Below are positions 26,151 through 34,193 of a stretch of DNA of 64,000 nt, one piece after another (position 1 is the stretch's first letter; every line of letters begins with the position of its first letter). Under the pieces are notes generated by a model. It made no database searches and was not told where the DNA came from. It was given only the letters and a program-made list of their open reading frames with translations. Source of the stretch: CAZMCT01 sp964564785 (GTDB lineage Bacteria; Planctomycetota; Phycisphaerae; UBA1845; Fen-1342); contig CAZMCT010000003.1 in the NCBI GenBank assembly GCA_964564785.1, forward strand, positions 11,440-75,439, given 5' to 3'. Position numbers and translations under genes: made by a program.

Positions 26151-28775
26151 ATGAGCGGGACTCCCGCACTCGCGGGCGAAAACACGAGCCGAGAAGCGGC
26201 CGCCGCGGCCGTCCTCGACGCCGCGCTTGAGGCCGGCCGCAAACGACTTGCCGCACAGGTGCTCACCGGCCGATTGCTCCTGGTCCTGGGAATCGCGCTC
26301 GTGCTGCCGCTGGGGGCCGTCTTGGCGGATCACACCTTACCCGGCGGGCTGCCGCGGGCGTGGCTGTGCTGGGTGGTGCCGACGTGGGTCGGGGGCCTGG
26401 CCGGGGCCGCACTCGGGCTCGTGCTTCTGTGTCATTTTCGCCGCGTCAGCAGAGTGTTTGCAGCGCGGTGCGTCGAGCGCGGCGCCGGGATCCCCCATAA
26501 CGCGGTCGTCAACGCAGTTCTTATCCGTCAGGCCGCCCACAGCGCCTACGCGGCCGAGGCGGCCGTCACCCAGGCTGCTCGCGCCCTCGAGAACTCGCCG
26601 GCCGTCGCCCTTAGCCGCCCCCGCTGGCCGGAGATCGCCCTCCTGGCTGCGGCCGTCGCGTGGCTCGTGTATCTGGTTGTGGCCCCAAAGCCGGTCGGCC
26701 CCTCGGTTGCCCGGCTGCTAGGGGCCGATTTGCCGCCTCCCAGTGCGAGTCGGATCGAGTTGTTGCGGCCGGCTCCGGGCGACACCGTGCATGTCGGCGA
26801 CGCCGTGGAGTTGCTGTTCGCGGTTCACGGGCGACGGGTCGGCGAATTCACACTCGAGCTGCGGGACAGCGCCGGCCGACCGACGCGGACATTCCCCACC
26901 TCGCGCCCTGTCGGCGCCGCGGGGGACCGCTTCCGGTTCGTCCTCGCACCGTTGGACGTCCGCGGCGATATCCACTTCAAGTGTACGGCCGGTGACGGCC
27001 GGCTCGAGGGGATGATTCCGGTGCTGCCGCTGCCCGAAGTGGTGTCGTTGACGATCGAACTTCAGCCGCCGGCATACACCGGCTGGCCAACGGAACGGAT
27101 CTCGGCCCCCGAGTTCGAAGTGTTGGCGGGCACCCAGGCCGATTTTCGCCTGGTCGCGAACGGCCCCGTCGCGGACCCGATCTTCGTGTATCGGAATGAC
27201 CACGAGCAGCGCATGCGAATGACGGTGGATACGCAGTATCCCGAGCAGGTTTCGATCGTGATCCGCCTGGTCGAAAGCGGCCACTATCGTTTCGAGTTTG
27301 CCGACCGGACGGGCTTCGCGCGGCGCAATCCGCCGGACTACCGGGTTGTGGTTCGGTCAGATATGCCCCCGCAAATCGACTTCCCGGATCTGCCGCCGCC
27401 GGGCGACGGCACCGTCAACATCGCGACCTGCCCGACGCTCGTGGCCGCGGCGGCGGATGATGTGCGCGTCGCCGAACTGGCGCTGGTCCTCGACGCCGGC
27501 GACGGCCAGGTTCGAACGCCGCTTACGATGACTCCAGGGCGCGATGTTGTGGCGCGTATTGACCTGGAGCCGCTGGTGGAGCCCGCGGGCGAGGCGGTGC
27601 GGCTGTGGGTCGAGGCCACGGATAACCGCGTCACGCTTGACGGACAACCCGGTCCGCAGACGACCCGCAGCCGGGTACTCACGGTGACGCGCTCGCGAAG
27701 GGACGAGGAGCGTGGGGCTGACCGCACGAAAAAGAACCCTGCCCCCGGGCCGTCGGGACCGGCGGGTGCGGACGGTACGGAAGAGACCAGACCGGACGAC
27801 GCCGGCCGAGGCGATCGGTCTGATGCCGGAGGGGCTGGACCGCGCCAGGCGTCAGGTGCCGAATCTCCGAATGCGGGGCAGCGCGAAGGACAAACGAACG
27901 CAGGGGTGGATTCCGAAACGGCAGGCGCGAATGCATCACGACGCAATCCGGTCGAGCGTCCAGGCGGCGGCGGCGAGCAGACCGAGCGGGGCGGTCCCAA
28001 CGGCACGCCGACGGAGCAAGATGCGGCCGAGGCGGTTAGTCAATTCGTCAAGCGCAACCGCGAACGGGCACGCGATGCGGCGCGATGTTGTCGCCGCTCG
28101 GGAGAAGGCAAGCGATCGGACGGAGAGCGAGGCCAGCCGTCGCAGGGGGGGCCGGACGTGGAAAACGGTCCGTCGCGCAGCAGGCCCGTTGGGTCCGGGG
28201 ATCGGCCGGACGATGCGAGTCCGGAGGGCCAGGGCGCGCGTGGGGAGACGGCGACCGGCCCCGATGACCGCGGCGGGGCGGAGGTCGCCGGCGGCACCGC
28301 GGAGAATCAGGCAGCCCCACAGCCAACCGTGACCTCGGTTGCCTCTCCCGGCGGCGAGAGCGTAAAGGGGCCGCTGGAGGCGACGGGCGTCGCGGAGACC
28401 ATGGAGTTGCTCGAGCGGCTCGACCGCGGCGAGGACATTCCCGAGGAGTTGCTGGTCGAGGCCGGTTGGCCAGTCCAAGAAGCAGCAGAGTTTATTAAGG
28501 CGCTGCGACGGCTTCATCAGAGCGTGAAGGAGTCGCGAGGTACCGCTGCCCTGCGCCGCGTTTTCCACGACGCCCGGCTCGGCAGTCCTGACGTCCAAGA
28601 AGGGGCGGGTATCTCGGCCGAGCTGAAACGGCGGGTGCGACCGGGCGGCGCATCCCAAGACGGCCTTGGTCCGATCGCTCCACCTCCCGAGCAGACGGTC
28701 CCGGCGGAGTTGAACCAGTTACTCGAGGCATACTACCGGGCGATGGCAGGACAGGCCGGGGAAAATGGACGTTAA
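26151..28775 (+). CDS. Large membrane protein, DUF4175-like
   Basis: An 874-residue protein. Three hydrophobic helices lie in the first 220 residues (near 42-62, 78-102 and 180-198). A periplasmic beta-rich region follows (230-520), with PPAYTGWPTERI and other Ig-like features common in DUF4175-type planctomycete proteins. Then comes a 230-residue low-complexity stretch rich in Gly, Arg, Pro and Asp, probably disordered. The C-terminus ends with two short helical motifs (IPEELLVEAGWPVQEAAEFI and VPAELNQLLEAYYRAM) that look like protein-binding segments. ATG 26151 is used because the upstream extension is non-coding in style. The role is unknown; the assignment to DUF4175 is tentative. Confidence 0.65.
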   Translation: MSGTPALAGENTSREAAAAAVLDAALEAGRKRLAAQVLTGRLLLVLGIALVLPLGAVLADHTLPGGLPRAWLCWVVPTWVGGLAGAALGLVLLCHFRRVSRVFAARCVERGAGIPHNAVVNAVLIRQAAHSAYAAEAAVTQAARALENSPAVALSRPRWPEIALLAAAVAWLVYLVVAPKPVGPSVARLLGADLPPPSASRIELLRPAPGDTVHVGDAVELLFAVHGRRVGEFTLELRDSAGRPTRTFPTSRPVGAAGDRFRFVLAPLDVRGDIHFKCTAGDGRLEGMIPVLPLPEVVSLTIELQPPAYTGWPTERISAPEFEVLAGTQADFRLVANGPVADPIFVYRNDHEQRMRMTVDTQYPEQVSIVIRLVESGHYRFEFADRTGFARRNPPDYRVVVRSDMPPQIDFPDLPPPGDGTVNIATCPTLVAAAADDVRVAELALVLDAGDGQVRTPLTMTPGRDVVARIDLEPLVEPAGEAVRLWVEATDNRVTLDGQPGPQTTRSRVLTVTRSRRDEERGADRTKKNPAPGPSGPAGADGTEETRPDDAGRGDRSDAGGAGPRQASGAESPNAGQREGQTNAGVDSETAGANASRRNPVERPGGGGEQTERGGPNGTPTEQDAAEAVSQFVKRNRERARDAARCCRRSGEGKRSDGERGQPSQGGPDVENGPSRSRPVGSGDRPDDASPEGQGARGETATGPDDRGGAEVAGGTAENQAAPQPTVTSVASPGGESVKGPLEATGVAETMELLERLDRGEDIPEELLVEAGWPVQEAAEFIKALRRLHQSVKESRGTAALRRVFHDARLGSPDVQEGAGISAELKRRVRPGGASQDGLGPIAPPPEQTVPAELNQLLEAYYRAMAGQAGENGR

Positions 28776-29349
28776 GTGGTTATGAGGAAACCATTTCCAG
28801 TGCGCGGACGCCGTCGCCCGCGCCAGTCGCCGAACGAACACGGTTGAGCAGAAGCGCGGTCCGCTCAACGCACACCGTTTCTCACGTGCAGGGACTAACT
28901 GGCTGGGGGCGGTCATCTCGGTTGCTCAGGAGCGGGCCGGTTGCTGACCAGCCGAGTTAGCAGCCCAATGAAAAAGGGGGGTGGCTCCGCGCTACGCGAC
29001 CAACAAGGTGGGGCCGACGCCCACATCCAGGCGGTGCCTGTCCCTTTCTGAACGTGCCCCTTTCTCAACGCAGCGCCCGGCCCATTGGGATGGCGCACCA
29101 CCGGTCCCAGGGCGAGTCGTCTTTTCGATCCGTCAGCTTCGCAATAGTTCCCCGCTCGTGCCGTGCAAGGCGGTGGGCATCCCCGAGGTCGGCGTGCATC
29201 AAACACGCGGGGATTTCAACTCGCACATCGGCTGGGAGCAGCCGTGTGCTTGGACGTTACTGGTTGTGGTTCGGGAGTCAGTGGAAGGGGATCTGGAGGG
29301 CTGGATTTCAAAAAAAGATGGCCGAATCCAAATTCGGGTCGAAATCCAT
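28776..29349. other. Gene-free region between the DUF4175-like gene and mraZ
   Basis: About 570 bases without a convincing ORF. It contains one copy of a dispersed repeat (28958-28992), and a related G-rich/C-rich remnant to about 29072 with GGTGCCTGTCCC, reminiscent of degenerate REP-type elements. No RNA gene was recognised. Confidence 0.5.
28958..28992 (+). repeat. Dispersed repeat, copy 1
   Basis: A 35-base segment beginning TAGCAGCC, then TGAAAAA and a G-run, and ending TCCGCGC. It matches 29 of 35 positions with 61521-61555 in the same orientation. Copy 1 is intergenic. Confidence 0.65.
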
Positions 29350-29379
29350 TTGACGGTGTGTGGGGACATGTGGTAGTAT
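29350..29379 (+). promoter_or_regulatory. Promoter of the dcw cluster (mraZ promoter)
   Basis: TTGACG (29350-29355) and TAGTAT (29374-29379) are separated by 18 bases in AT-richer DNA. The start point would be near 29386, about 44 bases before the mraZ ATG. This is the only strong promoter-like site seen ahead of the nine-gene cluster. Confidence 0.6.
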
Positions 29380-29416
29380 ATCCCTGTAAAAGGACTGCTG
29401 GTGGAGGTAAATGGGG
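29361..29416 (+). promoter_or_regulatory. Candidate MraZ operator: TGG-type repeats at 10-base spacing
   Basis: TGGGG (29361) and TGGTA (29371) lie 10 bases apart inside the promoter spacer and -10 region. TGGAG (29402) and TGGGG (29412), also 10 bases apart, lie in the leader. MraZ is known to bind TGGGN repeats spaced by five bases upstream of its own gene. The position here would let MraZ block its promoter. The repeats are imperfect. Confidence 0.4.
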
Positions 29417-29429
29417 AAAGTCGCACGGC

Positions 29430-29921
29430 ATGTTTCTGGCTGGCACGTATGAGTTGACAATCGATAACAAGAATCGATTATCAATTCCGTTTGCCATCCG
29501 GCGGAAGCTGAGTGAGGAAACAGACGGGCACGCGTTCTACATAGTCCCCGGGAGGCGGAAGGGGACTTTGGCGTTGTACGCGGAAAAGTACTATGAGCGG
29601 CTGCGTGCGGACCAGCCTCCCGATGATCGCTTGTCGGACGAAGCGTACGCGTACCGGCAGTTCGAGTACTCCCAGAGTGCGCTTCTGGATCCCGACAACC
29701 AGGGACGGATTCTGATTCCCGAGCGGCTGCTGAAACGCGCGGGTCTGGACAAGGACGTCGTGTTGATCGCCGTTCGCGATCATCTCGAGCTGTGGCGGCG
29801 CGACGCATTCGAGAGTTTTGAGGCCGGGATGTGGCCGTCGTATCCCGAACAGCGGTCGCGGGCCTTTGGAGAGATGGAGCGCATCGCGTCGGCCGGGGCC
29901 GCGGCCGGGAGTGCGAGCTGA
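29430..29921 (+). CDS. mraZ: MraZ, transcriptional regulator of the dcw cluster
   Basis: A 163-residue cytoplasmic DNA-binding protein made of two SpoVT/AbrB-like halves. Residues 1-60 include TYELTIDNKNRLSIPFAIRR and the second half DNQGRILIPERLLKRAGL (about 88-105), each with the conserved Asp-x-x-x-Arg pair typical of MraZ. It usually forms rings of 8-12 subunits and represses its own operon. The start is ATG 29430, where the conserved sequence begins; a much longer upstream frame crosses the promoter and is rejected. Ribosome-site quality is poor (GGGGAAAG 10 bases upstream). It is followed by a 338-base gap before rsmH, unusually long for this pair. Confidence 0.93.
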   Translation: MFLAGTYELTIDNKNRLSIPFAIRRKLSEETDGHAFYIVPGRRKGTLALYAEKYYERLRADQPPDDRLSDEAYAYRQFEYSQSALLDPDNQGRILIPERLLKRAGLDKDVVLIAVRDHLELWRRDAFESFEAGMWPSYPEQRSRAFGEMERIASAGAAAGSAS

Positions 29922-29930
29922 GGAAAGCGA

Positions 29931-29952
29931 CTCGGCCGGGGCAACGGCCGAG
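29931..29952 (+). promoter_or_regulatory. Hairpin, 7-bp perfect stem
   Basis: CTCGGCC pairs with GGCCGAG around an 8-base loop, starting 9 bases after the mraZ stop codon. It is not followed by a clean T-run. Confidence 0.45.
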
Positions 29953-29978
29953 AGGGTTTCGGTTGGGTTTCATGAGGG

Positions 29979-30022
29979 CGGGTTGCGGCGGCGGCTGATG
30001 CGGTCAGCGCCGCCCCAACCCG
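29979..30022 (+). promoter_or_regulatory. Long hairpin in the mraZ-rsmH gap
   Basis: Three paired blocks, CGGGTTG with CAACCCG, GGCGGCG with CGCCGCC and CTGA with TCAG, form an 18-bp stem with one mismatch, one bulge and a 5-base loop. No T-run follows, so it is more likely a control or mRNA-stability element than a simple terminator. Confidence 0.5.
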
Positions 30023-30259
30023 GCAAAGCGGAAGCGCGGAACAGGCCCCGCTGTGGGTAGCGGGGCGTGTGCAGGGACGCATTGCGCTCCGCAGGGCAGT
30101 CGTGCAGGGCTGTCCACAGGGCCGCCCGCAAGCCAAGGACGGCGAGCGGCGGCCGACCTTCACGTCGCAGCGTCGGCACTCTAGCCGCCGTTCGGCAGTT
30201 TGTCCAGCCGGACCATCTCTCCCCGGGGCCGCGATCCGGCCAGGCAGTGAAAGACCGCC

Positions 30260-31159
30260 GTGGGTGAGCGGCCTCCCGAGCACGTGCCGGTACTGTTGGA
30301 GTCCGTTCTGCGGTTCCTGCAACCGCGGCCGGGCGAGGTCGTACTGGACGGGACGACGGGGCTGGGGGGGCACGCGGCGGCGGTAGTGCCCCGGATTCTG
30401 CCGGGCGGTCGCTACATCGGACTGGATCTCGACGAACGGATGCTGACGTTCGCGCGGGAGAAGCTGGCGGCATTCGGTCCGGCGGTCGCGCTGTTCGCGG
30501 CGAACTTTACGGACTTTCCCGAGGTGCTGGCGCGGCTGGGCGTGCCGGCGGTTGATGCCATGCTGCTGGACCTGGGCGTCAATTCGGCCCAACTGGCGGA
30601 TGCGGAGCGGGGGTTCTCGTTTGAGCGGGAGGGGCCGCTGGACATGCGTTTTGACCAGACGCAAGGCACGCCGGCCGTGGACCTGGTGAACGGGCTGTCC
30701 GAGCGGGAGCTCTCCGACCTGTTCTACTTCAACGCCCAGGAGCCGCAAAGCCGCAAGATCGCCCGCCGCATCTGCCAAGTGCGACACGCGGGCCGCATCA
30801 CCACCACACTGGCGCTGGCCCGCGCCGTCGAGTCCGCGGTGGGGCCGGCCACGGGGAAAATCCACCCGGCGACCCGCGTTTTCCAGGCCCTGCGGATCGC
30901 CGTGAATCGCGAGCTGGACAATCTGCGGCAGTTCCTCAGCCAGGTGACTGCGTACCTGCGACCGGGCGGGCGACTGGTCGTAATCAGCTTTCACAGTCTC
31001 GAGGACGGGCTGGTCAAGCAATACATGCGTGCCGAGAAGGCCGCGGGCCGACTCGAGGACCTGACGCGCCGGCCGGAGATTGCCGACGCGTCTGAGCGGG
31101 CGGCGAATCCCCGCAGCCGCAGCGCAAAGCTGCGCGCCGCCCGGCGGACCGACGCGTAG
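30260..31159 (+). CDS. rsmH: 16S rRNA (cytosine-1402-N4)-methyltransferase
   Basis: A 299-residue S-adenosylmethionine enzyme (MraW) that methylates C1402 of 16S rRNA in the decoding centre. The substrate-binding loop DGTTGLGGHA is at about 30-39. The family block reads LDLGVNSAQLADAERGFSF, with Asn and Ala in place of the more usual Ser and Pro (GVSSPQL). Motifs RVFQALRIAVNREL and VISFHSLEDGLVK are intact. The start is a GTG. Length and position after mraZ are typical. The next gene begins 17 bases after its stop codon. Confidence 0.95.
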   Translation: MGERPPEHVPVLLESVLRFLQPRPGEVVLDGTTGLGGHAAAVVPRILPGGRYIGLDLDERMLTFAREKLAAFGPAVALFAANFTDFPEVLARLGVPAVDAMLLDLGVNSAQLADAERGFSFEREGPLDMRFDQTQGTPAVDLVNGLSERELSDLFYFNAQEPQSRKIARRICQVRHAGRITTTLALARAVESAVGPATGKIHPATRVFQALRIAVNRELDNLRQFLSQVTAYLRPGGRLVVISFHSLEDGLVKQYMRAEKAAGRLEDLTRRPEIADASERAANPRSRSAKLRAARRTDA

Positions 31160-31175
31160 CAGCAAGGAGGCAGCG

Positions 31176-32060
31176 ATGGCAATAAACGTCAAGGCAGCTA
31201 TGCTGATCTGTATGGCGTTCATCGGCGGGGTGTCGTGGGTGGTCGAGCGGTTCGAGGCCCGGCCGTTGGCGCGGCGCTCGCCCGTGGTGGCCAGCCTGGA
31301 TCCGCTGCCGGTGATGCCGGCGCTGGGCGAGTCGCCGCTGCCGGGCGAGGTGGACCCGCGCACCGAGTGGGTTCGCCGCCTCGCCCGCCCGAACGCTTTC
31401 GACCTGGAGCTGCAACGGAGCCGGAGTCGGGAGGCGGCTCGAGTGCTTGCGCCGGCGCAGCCGGTCTTCGTGGAGTTTCCAGCCACGACGCTGCCGCCGC
31501 TGGTCTACCATGCGGACGCTGCGGTGGAGAGCGCCGCGGTCACCGTGGACGGCGCGACCACGGCCGCTGCCGAGGCCGGCGTCGTTGTCGCGCATGCGGA
31601 CGAGGCGGGGGCGGCCCCAGCCGGGGGGCCGAGGCGGTATCGGGTCGCAGCGGGCGATACGCTGTCGGGGATCGCGCGCCGGGAGTGGCAAAGTAACGAT
31701 CCGCGTCTTTTGGAGGTTCTGGCAGGAGCGAACCCGCAACTTGCGAGCCGGCGCGGCGGACGGATCCAGGTGGGCGAGGAGCTATTGATCCCCGACCGTG
31801 CAACCGTGGCGCAGGCGCTGGCCAAGCCGCCCGCGGACGTGCGCGGCGCGCCGGAAAAACCGGTGCCGGGGGCCAAGACAGTGCGGGAGCAGTGGTATAC
31901 GATACAGCCGAACGACACGCTCGCGGGTATCGCGCTGAAATTCCTGAACGACAGCCGACGGTGGCGCGAGATCGTGGAGCTGAACGGCGTGAGCCCGCGC
32001 AGGATCGTGCCGGGGACGCGGATCAGGCTCCCGGCGGCGCTCCAGGTCGCGCGCGGGTAG
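31176..32060 (+). CDS. LysM-domain peptidoglycan-binding protein within the dcw cluster
   Basis: A 294-residue protein with an N-terminal membrane anchor (about 6-22) and a Pro/Ala-rich spacer. Two LysM domains follow: 154-207 (RYRVAAGDTLSGIARREW..) and 240-287 (WYTIQPNDTLAGIALKFL..). LysM binds the N-acetylglucosamine of peptidoglycan, so the protein should sit in the periplasm on the cell wall. AAGGAGG lies ideally before ATG 31176. The rsmH-ftsL interval usually holds no such gene, so a septal or cell-wall scaffold role is a fair inference. No catalytic domain is visible. Confidence 0.88.
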   Translation: MAINVKAAMLICMAFIGGVSWVVERFEARPLARRSPVVASLDPLPVMPALGESPLPGEVDPRTEWVRRLARPNAFDLELQRSRSREAARVLAPAQPVFVEFPATTLPPLVYHADAAVESAAVTVDGATTAAAEAGVVVAHADEAGAAPAGGPRRYRVAAGDTLSGIARREWQSNDPRLLEVLAGANPQLASRRGGRIQVGEELLIPDRATVAQALAKPPADVRGAPEKPVPGAKTVREQWYTIQPNDTLAGIALKFLNDSRRWREIVELNGVSPRRIVPGTRIRLPAALQVARG

Positions 32061-32094
32061 GTGCGCGACCCCCGAGGCGGCGGGTGTCGCGCTC

Positions 32095-32385
32095 ATGACC
32101 GTATTCCGAATGATCGTGATTCTGGTGGGCGGCTTGGCGATCCTCCTGCTGGTCGTCATCCTGCGGGCCGAGACCACGCGGCTGCACTACGAGATTTCCA
32201 AGTGCGAGCGGGCCGCCGACGCGCTGCGACAGGACCTGCAAGAAGCGGAACTCGAGCTTGCCCGGCTGCGCAACCCGATGCGCATCCGACAACTGGTCAA
32301 AGAGGCGGTGAGCCGGTTCACGGACGAGCCCGCTGCGCCCGCGGAAGCGCCGCGTCGTCCGTCGCCGAGGCCGCGAGGGCGCTGA
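32095..32385 (+). CDS. FtsL-like division protein (short TM plus coiled coil)
   Basis: A 96-residue bitopic protein: a transmembrane helix (about 5-24) followed by a heptad-like coiled coil (28-62) and a Pro/Arg tail. FtsL sequences are poorly conserved, but size, topology and position between rsmH and ftsI are those of FtsL, which with FtsB/FtsQ activates the septal synthase FtsWI. The segment RNPMRIRQLVKEAVSRF after the coiled coil resembles the end of FtsL/DivIC proteins. Its TGA overlaps the ATG of ftsI (TGATG). The assignment rests on synteny more than on sequence. Confidence 0.7.
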   Translation: MTVFRMIVILVGGLAILLLVVILRAETTRLHYEISKCERAADALRQDLQEAELELARLRNPMRIRQLVKEAVSRFTDEPAAPAEAPRRPSPRPRGR

Positions 32386-34193
32386 TGCGCGGGTCTGCGC
32401 TGCTGTTCCTGGTGGTTGGGGCGCTGCTGGCCGGCGGCGGTGCGCGCCTGGCATGGCTCGAGGTGACCCGCGGGCCCGAGTTGCGGCAGAAGGCCGAGCG
32501 TCAACAACGTGCGACGCGGGTCATTCCCGCGCGGCGGGGGGAGATCTTGGATACGCGCGGCTGCGTGCTGGCTGGCACGGTCCGCCGGCCTTCGATCTAC
32601 GTGGATCCGCACGAACTTCGCGACCTGCGGTTCGCCGCCTACAGTGTCGGTCCGCTGCTCGGCCTCGACCCGGAAGAGCTCGAACGCCGTCTGACGCAGT
32701 GGCACGCCGCCGGTTCGCGCTTCGAGTGGCTCAAGCGACGCGTCAGCGACGACGAGCTTGCGGCCGTGCAGAGCGTGATCCGTTCGCGGCGGCTGGGCGG
32801 GATCAAGGTGGAGTTCGAGCCGCAGCGTAAGTACCCCCAGGAGCGTCTGGCCCCGCACGTGGTCGGGTTCGTTGGCGTCGACGCGCAGGGGCTGACGGGG
32901 ATCGAGCTGGCATACGACGCCATGCTGCGCGGGACGCCCGGGCAGTGGGCGGCGACGGTCGACACGCACCGGCGGCGGGTCCGGGCCCGCGAGGACGAGT
33001 TCTCGCCCGCCGTCGACGGGGCCACGGTGATTCTCACGCTCGACTCGTACCTCCAGCAGTGCACACAGGAGATCCTGCGAAAGGCGGCCGAGAAGCACGC
33101 CCCGGAGTGGGCTGTGGCCGTGGTGATGGATCCGCAGTCGGGCGAAGTCCTGGCAATGGCGAGCTGGCCGGATTTTGACCCTTCCGACCCGCTTCCGCGC
33201 GGCTTCTTGACCATGACGGTTGGGCAGCGGGAGCGGGCGAAGGAAATCTGGCGAAACCGGGCCGTGTCCGATTCGTACGAGCCGGGCAGCGTGTTCAAGC
33301 CGTTCATCGCCTCGCAGGCGATGGACGAGGGCGTGGTGCGGATCGACGAGGTTTTTCGGATCGACGGTCCGGTGCACGATTTCGGGCGGCGGCAAATCCG
33401 CGACACGCACGCCTACGGGTCGCTGGCGCTGCACGAAGTGATCAGCAAATCGAGCAACATCGGCATGGGGCTCGTGGGGGCCCGCTGCGGGAAGGAGCGG
33501 CTGTACCGCTACGTGCGGATGATGGGCTTCGGTGACGTGACCGGCATCGGTTTGCCGATCGAGCACGCGGGGCAAGTGCGGCCGCTGGAGGACTGGAACC
33601 CGTCGTTTTCGCTACAGTCGATTCCGATCGGGCAGGAAATCGCGGTCACGCCGATCCAGCTCGTTGCCGCGTTCAGCACGTTCTGCAACGGGGGGGTGCT
33701 GCTGCGACCCCGGATTGTGCGGGGTGTGATCGGGCCGGACGGTTCGATGCTCGAGGACGATTCGCGGCCGATTCCCATCCGGCGGGTGCTGAGCGAGCAG
33801 ACGTCGGAGCTGTTCCGGCGCCAGGCGCTGGTCGAGACGGTGGTGAGCGGCACGGCCCAGGTCGCGGCCCTGCCGGAGTACCAGGTGTTCGGAAAGACGG
33901 GGACGGCGCAGATCGCCAGCGGTCGGGGCGGGGGCTATGAGGGCGGCCAATACGTCGGGTCGTTCATCGGCGGCGCTCCCGCGGATCACCCGCGGGCGGT
34001 GGCGCTGGTGTCGATTTACAAGCCTTCCAAGGAAGGGTATTACGGCAGCGTGGTGGCTGCACCGTCCGTCCGCGAGATCCTGCGGGAGACGCTGGCGTAC
34101 ATGCAGGTTCCGCCGGAGCTGGAGCCGCCGCCGCGCGGGGCGGCCCGCGCCGCCACGGACGGGAAGCGGACCGATGACGCGAGCCGGGACTGA
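32385..34193 (+). CDS. ftsI: Penicillin-binding protein, septal peptidoglycan transpeptidase
   Basis: A 602-residue class B penicillin-binding protein that cross-links septal peptidoglycan. An N-terminal membrane helix (about 5-24) leads to the PBP dimerisation domain (about 45-205) and the transpeptidase domain (230-580). Active-site motifs are S302-V-F-K305, S355-S-N357 and K503-T-G-T506. ATG 32385 overlaps the stop of the ftsL-like gene; the longer frame that overlaps ftsL entirely is rejected. It is beta-lactam-sensitive in type. The sporulation variant SpoVD has the same layout, but position in a dcw cluster next to ftsL supports FtsI. No PASTA domain is present. Confidence 0.94.
   Translation: MRGSALLFLVVGALLAGGGARLAWLEVTRGPELRQKAERQQRATRVIPARRGEILDTRGCVLAGTVRRPSIYVDPHELRDLRFAAYSVGPLLGLDPEELERRLTQWHAAGSRFEWLKRRVSDDELAAVQSVIRSRRLGGIKVEFEPQRKYPQERLAPHVVGFVGVDAQGLTGIELAYDAMLRGTPGQWAATVDTHRRRVRAREDEFSPAVDGATVILTLDSYLQQCTQEILRKAAEKHAPEWAVAVVMDPQSGEVLAMASWPDFDPSDPLPRGFLTMTVGQRERAKEIWRNRAVSDSYEPGSVFKPFIASQAMDEGVVRIDEVFRIDGPVHDFGRRQIRDTHAYGSLALHEVISKSSNIGMGLVGARCGKERLYRYVRMMGFGDVTGIGLPIEHAGQVRPLEDWNPSFSLQSIPIGQEIAVTPIQLVAAFSTFCNGGVLLRPRIVRGVIGPDGSMLEDDSRPIPIRRVLSEQTSELFRRQALVETVVSGTAQVAALPEYQVFGKTGTAQIASGRGGGYEGGQYVGSFIGGAPADHPRAVALVSIYKPSKEGYYGSVVAAPSVREILRETLAYMQVPPELEPPPRGAARAATDGKRTDDASRD

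Larger units (their letters stand above)
29922..30259 (+). other. Structured 338-base leader between mraZ and rsmH
   Basis: This gap carries two strong hairpins (29931-29952 and 29979-30022) and no ORF with coding character. mraZ and rsmH are usually almost adjacent, so the region may hold an attenuator, an RNA control element or a second promoter. No promoter was identified in it. Confidence 0.5.

Noticed and set aside
29920..30259. RNase P RNA between mraZ and rsmH
   Set aside because: GAGGAAAG at its start suggested it, but the conserved ACAGAAA and later helix sequences are absent, and the hairpins do not match the P RNA layout.
32061..32384. N-terminal extension of ftsI
   Set aside because: It would overlap the whole ftsL-like gene in another frame and adds no FtsI-like sequence. 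ATG 32385 begins just before the membrane helix.
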